Positions 38,601 through 50,600 of a stretch of 64,000 bases of DNA are shown piece by piece. Both the position numbers and the translations under genes were made by a program. Positions within the stretch are counted from its first letter, which is position 1. The number at the start of each line of letters is the position of its first letter. The stretch comes from Xanthostigma xanthostigma (Eukaryota > Arthropoda > Insecta > Raphidioptera > Raphidiidae): assembly GCA_963575645.1 (NCBI GenBank), contig OY754476.1:9936001-10000000 (forward strand), given 5' to 3'. The notes below the pieces were generated by a model, which worked only from the letters and a program-made list of their open reading frames with translations, did not search any database and was not told the origin of the DNA.

Positions 38601-41600
38601 TAAAACCGTACAATTGGTGCGATACTTTTACTGAACAACGTTTTATGAGAGCACTTTACGTTTGCGTGCGTTGGATTAAACATGGCTTTAGTTGAAAGGC
38701 GACATCTAGTATTCCGTCACACATTTTCTGGTGAAAATTTGGTTTATTATAATGCTCGACCATATTTTAGAAGAAAAACATAAAAAGACATTGAATTTTT
38801 GAGCAGAAAATGCTAATCGATAAATAAATAGTCATTCAAATTTTCATTATTTAAAAATTTTATTTTTTTGTGAACCTTCTTTGTTGATTTAAGTTTTCGA
38901 ACAAAACAGAAAAGAGTTTGAGCATCACTGAAACTAGCAAATTCCTAAATATCGTGACTTTCTGGCAATAAAACCAAAATTTTGAAAATGCCAAGCTGCG
39001 TAAAAAAATAATTTTAATTTTGACAATAAAAATCATTAATAGCCAATATCAATTATTTATTTCAGCAGCATCAAAATCAGCCACAAGAAACCTGACTGCA
39101 TTATGACGTATTTTAGAAAAAATAAACTAATATTTCAATTTAAAAATATTGCATTGAAATGTTACTGGTGCTGCCATCAACGCGACCCGCTCTAACTACC
39201 TTATAGAACTGCTCGCTCGGTTCAAGTCAACAATCAAGTATTGATCGTCATTCTGGCCTCAAACCACGTAACAACGTTAACAACAAACGAAACTATACAA
39301 GGTTTGAAACTTGTATAGCAAATACATTTTAAAAATGACAGTTATTTAACGACGACTTGATCATCACGATTTCCGCGCGGTTGGCGATCGGAATAATCGC
39401 GAATTCGTATACCAGAAGTCCGGATAATCGAGTCTCCACTTCTAAATAATAAATACCTTACGAACCCCGCCCGTTCACTTGAATTTAATATTATATTTCA
39501 CACCACTTTTGACATAAACCTGGTTTCAATCCAACTTGGAATGAATCTGTTTCTTCGCCCGGGCGAACATTTATCACAGACTTAAACCCTTCCTAAGAAA
39601 AAAGTTATCGAATGCTAAAAATCACATTTAAATGCGTTTTCGAGATTTTTGAGATGTTCTTTATGATATGAATAGAGATTACTTACATTTAATTGATGAA
39701 TAGCGGCTTCCAATTCTTCACGTGTTTCAACGCCATTGTTCACGAAATTCAACGCTGCAAGAAGGTCATTTCTTATTGTTGTCACCTCCCTTTGCAAGCT
39801 ACGCGCTCGCTGTAGGTCCATAACTTTCGCTTTCATTGTTGACCACGATCCCACCAAAGCTGTAACAAAGAATAAAGCGTTCTTAAGAATGTAAAGAAAA
39901 AAATTGACGAAAAAAACCCTCTAAATAAAGCCAGTCTTAGTTAATGTAGGGCCTGATTGGGATAATTAAAAAAAAATAATCAACCCAGTGGCGTATTAAG
40001 GCCGCTGCACACGAGGCTGGTTTTGCAGCTAGAATCATTGTTGAGACTTAGGCCGTGTTCAGATGAGGCGTTTTACGCGCGAGTCCACTCGTGCGTTTCA
40101 ATTTCTATTGCGTCCAGATACCGCGTTTTACGCGCGTTTCTGCGCTGAGCTCGGTGTGGCGCCAGTTACAAACATGGACTCGGAAACAGCGGTTGTGTTG
40201 TGGCTTGCATACCCTCGATCGAAACATCGCAACGGACTCGCGCGTAGTACTGGACGCAGCAATTGGCACCCGAGTATCTCGACTCGCGCGGCGTTCGCGC
40301 GTAAAACGCGCGAGTCGAGAATCCCGCTCATTGCACGCGTTTTACGCGCGAGTTAGGAAACGCGCGTAGGCATCTGGACGGGATATATGTAGCTCTAGTA
40401 TCTCGAATACGCGCGAGTGTCAACGGGCGTAAAACGCCTCATCTGAACACGGCCTTAGGCCTAGCTCACATGAAGAGCGTTCAACGCGCGTTAGCCTAAC
40501 GCGCGTTTAAAATTTCTATACAATAATGTATATAACTGTTTATATGATAAGGCGCGTTGGTGGCGCGTTGAACGCGCGTTATCATACAAACAGTTATATA
40601 CAATTGTATAGAAATTGTAAACGCGCGTTAGGCTAACGCGCGTTGAACGCTCTTCATGTGAGCTAGGCTGCAGGCTGTTACTACAGTTATAGCCAATTAC
40701 CCGACTTCCCCCTACATATTTTTGTTAATCGATTGAACTGCCAATCACGAACGTTTAACCTAATTTAGTAAAGTGTCGTTATATCACAGCAAAGAAAGTC
40801 TTTATAATATTTAAAAATCTCGTGTCACAGTGTTTGTTATCGAACTCCTCCGAAACGGCTTGACCGATTTTGTGTATACTTGGTAGGCCTGAGAATAGGT
40901 TGTAGGCTATTTTTAATACCTCTATGTGATAAGGGTGGCCCTCTCCAGAATTTTTTTTTCTATTTTTTAGGCAAAAATTTTTTTTTTATGACTTGCCATT
41001 AAAAAATACTTAAAACCCTAAATTTTCACCGTTCCACCACCAAACCCTATTTTTTAATAGCGATATTAGTATTTTTACTTTCATCCACAGATGCGCAATA
41101 GGGTTGCAAGATGGCAATATAACGGTAAATTTTTTTATGTATTTAACCCAGTGAAAACAGAAAGTTCGATTGTTATAACGTCGAACATTAAATAAATATA
41201 ATATTTTTGTCTACAATCCTGCAATTTTTCTTATTATTATTATCACGATGGACACGATATCTAAACTAATATATAAAGCCGAAGAGTTTGTTTGTTTGTT
41301 TGGTTGAACGCGCTAATCTCAGGAACTACTATTTTTTGTTGGATAGCCCATTTATCGAGGAAGGCTTATAGGCTATATAATATCACGCTACGACTAATAG
41401 GAGCGGAGCACCAATGAAAAATGTTGCAAAATATAACTGAAAATTTGTCCGTCCGACAAAAACTTTTGAACGGTAACTTCGATCATCATGAAATTTGGAC
41501 ACAACATTCATCTTTGTAAACTAAGATGAACGCCCGTACTCATGTCCCTCCCCCCATTCGTTCTTTTGAACCCGGGTGAAACCGGGCGGGACCGCTAGTT

Positions 41601-44600
41601 ATTATATAAAACTTTATTTGACATAAAATCAATACACGTTCTGTTATTTATGAACATGCAACTTGCTATATTTGAATGTTAGTCGTTCAAAAGATTCATG
41701 CAAGGCTAACTTGTTACACAGATGTTTGTAATAAACGCATATTTTATAAAGTTTTCAAAACAATAATGAAAACGTTAAAATTTGAAATTCTAGCACTAAA
41801 AATACTGGAAAGGATTATCAATTATAATTTTAGAAAAATATTGGTAAAAACATTTTAGAAGATCTTTTATTTATATGTATTAAAAAAGAAAAAAAAAATA
41901 ATAATAGTACGCTCGTGTTAGTTTATTAGACACAACCCACGCTTTTATTATTCTGAACCTAAAACTATAAAATAAATTGAATTAAATTTTAAGAACGAAG
42001 AAATAATCTAATAGATCATTAACAAGATTTGTGAATTTTTCATACGGTATAGTGCGTACTACTATTTAATAACTTTAAAGAATAGCTTCTGTTGCTACAT
42101 TGTTAAAACACCCATTGTTACATGTCTATATTAGAAAAATTTATTTCTCAAACAATGTCACCATCGGGATACGAACCCCGAATCTTTCCACTATTGCGGC
42201 GGACTGAGTTACATTACTCCACAGTGACACAGTAAGGTCAATTCATCATTCTAATATATAGCCATTTGTAACTGTATATTTCACATCATGCGAGAGCTAA
42301 TTTTTATCTTAGATAACGTCAGATATGAACCTTCACAGAAGTGAGAGCTGTGGGTGTTTCAACAATGTAGCTATTCTTTAAAGTTATTAAATAGTAGTAC
42401 GCACTATACCGTATGAAAAATTCACATTTGTTATTAAAAAGGCTGTTCAACTATATGAACATGAAAAGTTTTCGCTGTTATCTTTCCTAATGAAATAGAA
42501 ATTGTCTTGATTTAGGAATCAGATTAATATAAGAAAACAACTTTCATCGTTGATTCACCCACAGCTCTCACTTCTGTGAAGGTTCATATCTGACGTTATC
42601 TAAGATAAAAATTAGCTCTCGCATGATGTGAAATATACAGTTACAAATGGCTATATATTAGAATGATGAATTGACCTTACTGTGTCACTGTGGAGTAATG
42701 TAACTCAGTCCGCCGCGATAGTGGAAAGATTCGGGGTTCGTATCCCGATGGTGACATTGTTTGAGAAATAAATTTTTCTAATATAGACATGTAACAATGG
42801 GTGTTTCAACAATGTAGCAACAGAAGCTATTCTTTAAAGTTATTAACAAGATTATTTACTCTAAGCTCCCATTAATGTTTTATCAACCTTATGTGTATAG
42901 CAAAAAAGAAGTTCGCATATTTTGAATTTTGATGAAAACAAATGAAATATTCACAAGGCTAATATTTAGGACTAGCCGTTATACGCGGTTATACACGATA
43001 GTGAATCTCCTAATAAAAAAAGAAACAAACTGGACATCGTTAACCGAGGAGATTTAAGATTAAATCTAACTAAATTGATGCCAAATGTTGAAAATTTATT
43101 ATTAAAAGCATCAGGTTCATCCCTCACACTAAAAGCATTTATTTTTTGCTTAGTTATTTTATGTAAGAGAAATTAAATTTTAATTTGAATATAATTAATA
43201 AATGCACAAAACTAAACATTTCACACTACGTTTCACTACCGTTATAAATTTAAATCGTTCAAAGTGAGTAGCACTATACCGGTTGTCAAAAATACATTTG
43301 AAATTAATGAATTTGCAAAAAATCAATATCAGATAAGCAGGGGGTCTACCCAAAACCGAAAAACATGGCAAGTGGTCTACGAGACAAAACAGTTTGGGAA
43401 CCTCTGATTTAGACGAAGGACGGCTGAATTCGATAGAACAGCCTGTATAATATACTGTGGTACAAAAATACCGTTTAAGATCACAGATCATACAAATATG
43501 GATCGTGTCTCACTGCATAGTAACAGTGATGTCATTCGTGAAACCGGATTTTTTTATAAACACATTTTATACACACTAATAAACTCTTTTTTGTACGCAT
43601 CTGTTTATAAATTTTGAATAATTGATACTTAAAATCCCACATTTATTTAGATATTTATTAAATAATTAAAAGTAAAAAAGTGACGCATAATTGCAGTGAA
43701 CGAAATTATGTGCAAACCCGATATTTACAAAAAAATCATAAAAAAGAGAAATACAGAAAAGAATGTAATTTAAATAAATCAAACACTTTCTTCTTTAGTG
43801 AAAATAAAAGCGGATGTATTTAATGTGAAATTTGAACATACGATTCTAATGTAACGTAGATAAAAATAAAATACATGTGACCTAGAATCTGTTTGTATAC
43901 GAAATACCTACATCATTTAAAATAGTTCTGTTTTATTTTTAGAACGTTTTTAAATAATTAATTCTATACTATGTCAGAACATGAAGTTATTATTTAATAT
44001 ACAAACTGTTTTTAAAGTTTTTCTAGTCTGCAAAGTCAGTTTTGCGAACAAGATTTTAAATTGAGTCATAAGGACCTAAAGGCCGCTGCACACGAGGCTA
44101 AACGCTGCTAGGAGTTCTGCTAGCCGGTATAGGTTGGGTACGAAGCTGGAAATGATGCTGCTGCGGGCTGCCTTACTAGCTCAGAAGATAGGTTTTAAAA
44201 TTAGAACAGGGGCTATTTTCCCTACTAGATTTGTTGCTAGGTGTGAGCAAGAACCAATCAGGAAGCAGTATCTTCACGTGGGCACTTGAACACCCACATG
44301 GCGTCATTCTGCCAGACAACAGATACGTTTTGCTCTGTGTTTATATTCGAACTGTCACTGCGCGCGCACCAGATCTATCCACAAAACACGCTTGAAAAAT
44401 AATCTTGTGTGAAGCGAGCACTTAACAGCAATCGAGAAAAAAAGCGCTAGAAAACTAGTAGGCAAATCTAGCAAGGAATTTAGCAGCGTTTCTAGCCTCG
44501 TGTGCAGTGGCCGTAATTCAGTCAATAAATATTTACTGGATCAAATTCGAGCCCTGATCGGATCATCAGATTAGCCGAATAAATCTAGATTCATTACGCC

Positions 44601-47600
44601 ATGTCAAACACTGATTTAGTAATTTTTATTTATCAGTATTACTGAATAAAATACAATTTTTGTTTACCATAAATTCCATTTATATTTAACTAAAAAATAT
44701 AAAAATCGCACTGCCTATATATATTTTTTTGCGAAGTAAAATATTTGCTCCCTGCCAACCGAGACGAGTTTGGATTAGTGGGACTCAATTATACTCTGTT
44801 TTATTTTTAAACGGTTTTATTTAACTTTACGTTCTTTATTTGTTTCAAATCTTTCGACCGATTTTTTACCCAATTACCGTTATCCAATCAAGTTGAAATT
44901 TTACATACATGTGTCATTCTGATGACATTACAATATTAAGATTAAGATAACTAGCTAACCGACCTGGTTTTCGTTGAGTGCAGATTGCGTTTTTGAATTT
45001 TTCGCTGTCTTCCCGTTAAACGATTGAGTCGCCAAAAAAATATAACATAATTCTATTTTCATGTTTTTTATCTATTTTTAATAACAGCGGACCTAAATAA
45101 GATATTCAGAATAAAGTTGATATGAAGATTTCAACGCTGCGTTAAGCGGGAGGCCCAAGATGCTGACTTGGCTATAACTCGCCTATTTTCAATATTTTGA
45201 CATTTTACAAAGAGTTCTTTTTTATCGAGAAAAGTAAGCTCTATTGAAATGTAAAATAATAAGTAGGGTGTTTAAAAAAAATTAATTTCATAACGTGGGT
45301 GTCTTGTAAACGCGACTTAATACTACAAAAAATTGGTTGATGTCGGAAATTCTTGATAACATAATTCAATTTCATTAAAAAGAACGAAAGCGTTGACAGT
45401 GTCATTTGAAATTTAAATGGTAAGACATTTTTGATTTGAAAATCTCAACTTCATAGAATCAAAAAATAAGTTTTCACAAATCTTGACTGTAAGGATCATT
45501 TTTTTAAATCCGCACATGTAATATTATCATATTTACCTAAATCATCTGTTTGTGTTGCTAACGTTATCATTTTTTTAGAAAACAAAAAGCACTAACCCAA
45601 CAAAAAAATAAAAAGTTTAAATATCACAAAAATTTTATTAACTTAACATCACAGTTGGCTATGACTTAGTAAAAACAAACATTTTCGCACACATTTGTCA
45701 CAAGTCAAATGTAAATGATAGTTTTCTTATCAGACACGCAAGTTTAACTTATAAAAATAACTTCTGTTTAATCAAACACGAACACATACTTCGATTAAAT
45801 AACATTTGAACTTGTGATCGAGAAACTTTGACGTGAATAACTGCGCTTTAAACAAGCGAACATTTCACTATGCACATTTATGATACAAATATGGCTAGAA
45901 TGACTTGAAACTGGCATGACAAGAATAGTGATCTACGTCATACACACCTGGCGGGTATACCGGCTCAGGTGGGATCCTGTACCACACAGTTGTATAACAG
46001 CTGTCTCAAAAATATGTGTCTTAAATTTAGTTTATTTGGCGAGTTATAAAAAAATAATGTTAATGTAAATTTTTACGATACGCGTGGCCACTGTGCCAAA
46101 TATCTGTAAGGTCAAAATTACCAGGATGAAGTAGAGGTGGTACAAACTGTTATTTTCTAATAACAGTTCCGTTCCTGTTGCGCTTACGGAACAGTTCCAA
46201 AAACCTGTTACTTTTTAACAGTTCCAACGTTGGAACCTTGACATTCTCGGAATAGCTTGTAACATGCAACGTATAAAAATTTCAAATTATGAAATGTGTA
46301 TTATTTGTATTTTTTCGTGAATTAATTCTATTATTCAAGTTTAATAATTTAAGGTACCTAATTATTAAAGAAAAACAAATAAATTTGTCGACAATAGGTA
46401 TATTAAAAATATACTTTTACAGAATGTAAGTAACAGTTGTTCTGCAGAATGGATATACTATGACAAAATCAAATAATATTATTTCACCACAGTTCAATAT
46501 TATTTTCTTAATCTGGCGTATGTAATATAAACTGAATAAGCCGTCCAGTTTTGTCTGGAACTTTGCGACGCATGTTAATGTGATGGTGTGATACTAAAAT
46601 CGACTTTACGTACAATGTACCCTAGGCGTAGGTGACGAGCATAACTTACTGTTGCAGTTTGCAACGTAGGTACAATAATTGACAACGGGAACGGAGAATG
46701 TTTATTTTATGCAGAAGATCGCCCGTTATGTTATTCGGAACAGTCGAAGCATTGGAACAGCCTGGAACAGGTATTTTATTATACTGACAACTGTTCCAAT
46801 CTGTTCCTCGTTCGAAACTGTTCCAAAATAACTGTTCCTAGTATTTTGTATCATCTCTAGGATGAAGTTGCGCGCAAAAAAAGGCTGCCAACAGAACAGA
46901 GGTAGAGAGCCATTGACTTGCAAGAGTGGTCATGTCTTTCGTCATACTTCGTTGTAGTCATTTTTCAGGTAACTGAGTGAGGAGTATAGACTATGGTAGA
47001 GATGCACGTATCATCTAAATCAGGGATGTCAAAGATACGGCCCGCGGGCCGCATCCGGCCCTCAAATTATATCAATACGACCCACGACCAGAATCTATCC
47101 AGTGAGGATTTTAAACGGCATTCAAGGCCACTGCGTATTTTTAAAATTGCTGGATCCTCAAGCTCAATATAATTTTCCATTTTATTACCTTTATATGAAA
47201 ATTGATTTAAACTTAATAAAGAAGTGTTTTAGTTTTTAATTTAGAGTCTGGTCCGCTAACACACTCTAAATCTTATAAATGGTCCTTTAGAAAAATCAGT
47301 CTGACAAGTGACAGCCCTGATCTAAATAGCTGTATTTATGTCATTCTCAACCCAATTCTTGTATTATTTATTTTCAATAAATTAATAACTAGTTTTTAAT
47401 CACGTCAAAGAAACTTCTAACAGTAACTCATTTCAAATCTTCTTGGTTTTCGGGCTTGTATGCCGTGGTCTATTGGTATTTCTACCTGACGTTTCGTCTA
47501 CAACTGCGGTAGACATTATCAAAGGCGATGTGGTAGCGGGCGAAGTGTCCTTCTAGGCTGCTCACAGGTAACGACACTTTGGCCGCTACCACATCGCCTT

Positions 47601-50600
47601 TGATAATGTCTACCGCAGTTGTAGACGTAACGTCAGGTAGAAATACCAATAGACCACGGCATACAAGCCCGGAAACCAAGAAGATTTGGATCAATACCGG
47701 CCGTGAAAGCCTACACACTTGGAGTCACTCATTTTTTATGTATCACAATTATTCCGCATGAAAAATTATTACACAAATGTAAAAGATATCTTACCCTTAA
47801 AAGTTCACGAATTTTTGACATTAACATTTTTAAAGTTTCCATTATCCATCACACAATTGAATTCAAAAAAGTTTTCTGTCCGTCGCGTACATGGTTGCGT
47901 TTTCTTTCACATTAGTGTGTTTAATAAGAAATGTGATTAAAAAAAATCATACGAATAAAAAAAAGTCTAAAACGTTCAGATAATGTAAATGTACATCCGC
48001 TAATAAAACTGTTGTGGTAAGAAGTAACTATTCCATTTTTTTTCAAATAAAGATTAACAGATTAAAAAGGTGGTGTCGTATTTGAGCGCGCGAAAAGTGT
48101 TTTAATCTCTACACGGCTTAAAATAACTGTTAATCAAAAATAACCTTGACTGTGTTATTAAAATGACCTTCATGTATATCACAATCAACTTCGGTAACAC
48201 AGCAAATCGATTGAATATAGGCCACTGACTGTATTTATTAAACAATATAAAAAACAATCGTGTAGTGTCTAGTCGCACTCATGCGGGAAAAAATTATTAC
48301 AAGAATAAATTCAATTGGAAATTATTAACATAAATTACAGTTACAAATGGAAGAATGTTTGGATAAAAAAAAGAATTAACTAACCTTTGACGTCTTGAAA
48401 TTCGCTTGCCGACAGCAAACCTCCTTGACACTCCAATAAAAGTCGCAGGCATCGAAGATTTTCACGGCACGTTATTACAATGTCCGTCTGAAACAAAAAA
48501 ATGATTCAATTAGTGGAAAGTTGAAATTTAAATTTTTCCAAGATGCTATTTAGATTTCTTTGTGCAAAGTCCTTCTCTAGAAATTGACATTATTTAATAC
48601 AGAAACAGTTGTTATTTTATAAAATTCACTAAATTACTCCATATTGGTAAAAAAACAAACAAATACGTGATGCTCTTTAGGGTTTAAACATCGCCAAATT
48701 AATGGCACCGAAATTTATTCGTCAATAACAAATTATACTTACAAAAGGCGAGAGAGAACTGGTGTAATCGGTCAAAAGAACAATACGTTCATACAACCGT
48801 TCTGTTATACAAAATTGCGAATGTGAATTTTTAATAACTTGTCTAAATTCTTCCAGATCTGATTCAGAATCCAGTGACGTCAGAGTAAGATTGGTTGGTA
48901 AAGGTAGAGCTGAAGGTCTGCGTCTTCTTAAAGGAACTGGTGAGACATCACGAGCATTTGTTGACAAACTTGAACAGCAATCTGATTCTCTGTCAATGTA
49001 ATTACTGTAATCTTCGCCGAAGTTCAAAATCCTTCGTGCTCCTTCTGAATCCCTAGCTTCACTATATGGCTCTGACATATAATTCTCCTGAAAATTAAAT
49101 ACAGGATTCATATTGAGATTTCAAATAAGTTCGTTTTACAATTTATATATGTAGTTCAAAGGTTAAAAACACACACATTAGTACAGTATCCCTGCTGTCC
49201 ATGGCGCTTAAACACACACATCTAATAAGTACATCCTATTAGTACCGCATAAATAGTTTTCTAGGCAGAATTCTTTATTGTTTTATATATTTTAAATTTT
49301 ATCAATAAAGTAATAAGAATCGCAGGATTGTGGACAAAAAGTTCTTTATTCAGTGTACGACGTTTCGTCTATAAATTTAGACTTTTTTTTACCAACACAG
49401 AATGGACTGTAGAAATATAAATTTATTAAGTGATAATAAGACTGCGTTGTCATCTCATCATTTCGACACTGGACATAAACTATTTGATGAAGTTCAAATA
49501 TTAGATAAAGAGTCAAATTGGAAGAAACGCAATATCAGTGAAATGTGTTTTATTAGAAAAAACAATTCTATTAATTACAGAACAGATACTCAAAATTTAA
49601 GTAGTCAGTATAACTATGTAATGAAATTGAACTAACTTTCGTATTTTTATTTATTTTATTTATTTTTATTGTTTAAAATGTACACATAAACTTGTTGCCA
49701 TGTTTTGTTTTATGTACCTTAACTTTTGTTAATTGCTATGGTTAGTAATTAATGTTTATTTTCATAATTAATTGTACTTGAAAAAGTCTAAATTTATAGA
49801 CGAAACGTCGTACACTGAATAAAGAACTTTTTGTCCACAATCCTGCGATTCTTATTAATAATTGTCTCGATGGACACGATTTCTAATATATATTTTATAA
49901 ATACAATCTTAATTTTTGAGATTTTGATATTATAAATCGTAATATACTACTTTCATACTTTATACCAACGTAGTTTTTCCCTTATGGTAGAATAATTCCA
50001 TAGACATACTTAGTGTAAATTAGATAAATCAATAATTGCTTTCACATAAATGCTATTTATTTTTCATCATTCATGACTTTATTTTGCATCAAAGTGTTTA
50101 CCAGCGTTCACTGCATTCGACAGTGCTTTTTTAACAAAAATACCGCACATTAAGTGCAGATTCGTTACATAATTGACATCGGAAATACATTTACATAATA
50201 CAGTGTTCAGTGTCAGTGAAAATATTGTTGACCGTCACTGAAAGAACAAGATTACGTGCCGTCACGATTCTGACACTGATACAGTACGAATAGATGTGTC
50301 CAGTTTAATTGAAAAAGTATTGAATGATATTTTTTCACGAATACCGTACTGATGTGTCCTTTACTGTACGTGTGTAGTTTAAGATCTTTATCTGACCCAA
50401 TGTAAGGTGCGAAACAATAATTGTCATCAAATAAAGTAGGAAAATAAATTAAAACTTTTTTTTTATCTTAAAATATCTAAATATTTATCTTTCAGCTGTA
50501 CGTTAATCAGAAAGTGTATTTACATTAATCGTAGATATGAAATAAACTAATTGATTGCTATAAAGCTATTTTATAGATAATAATATAAAATGATAGATGG

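Larger units (their letters stand above)
30745..39686 (-). other. klar: Intron 9 of the KASH gene (8.9 kb)
   Basis: Donor AAT|GTAAGT, acceptor TTTCAG. Elements: an AT palindrome at 31680-31780, the Harbinger-like MITE 32494-32956, the ACTAG-ended element 33688-33932, a hairpin at 34465-34560, the hairpin/tRNA element 35155-35748 and a nested MITE pair at 37564-38482. I see nothing definite in 35750-37560 or 38490-39680. Confidence 0.8.
42026..42850. repeat. Large double foldback containing two inverted tRNA-like segments
   Basis: The left part at about 42068-42350 is inverted at about 42555-42845. In addition, 42026-42110 is inverted at 42350-42430, so three copies of TTTAAAGAATAGCT-type sequence occur. 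The arms carry tRNA-like segments at 42157-42232 and 42680-42758. No coding potential. Confidence 0.82.
39860..48384 (-). other. klar: Intron 8 of the KASH gene (8.5 kb)
   Basis: Donor AAAG|GTTAGT, acceptor TTGTTACAG. Contains a MITE cluster at 39999-40668, Helitron and Penelope pieces near 40.8-41.6 kb, a large foldback at 42.06-42.85 kb, a MITE at 44080-44513, hAT elements at 46132-46859 and 47021-47319 and an inverted repeat at 47435-47690. 42860-44075, 44515-46120 and 47700-48380 are unassigned. Confidence 0.8.

Noticed and set aside
40063-40369. Arg-rich ORFs and a CpG-island-like segment
   Set aside because: The composition is that of the CpG-dense MITE 40051-40454, which has clear TTA duplications; not a promoter or a gene.
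42157-42758. CRISPR-like or tandem tRNA gene pair
   Set aside because: Only two units in inverted orientation within foldback arms; no spacers, no canonical T33 and irregular T loop.
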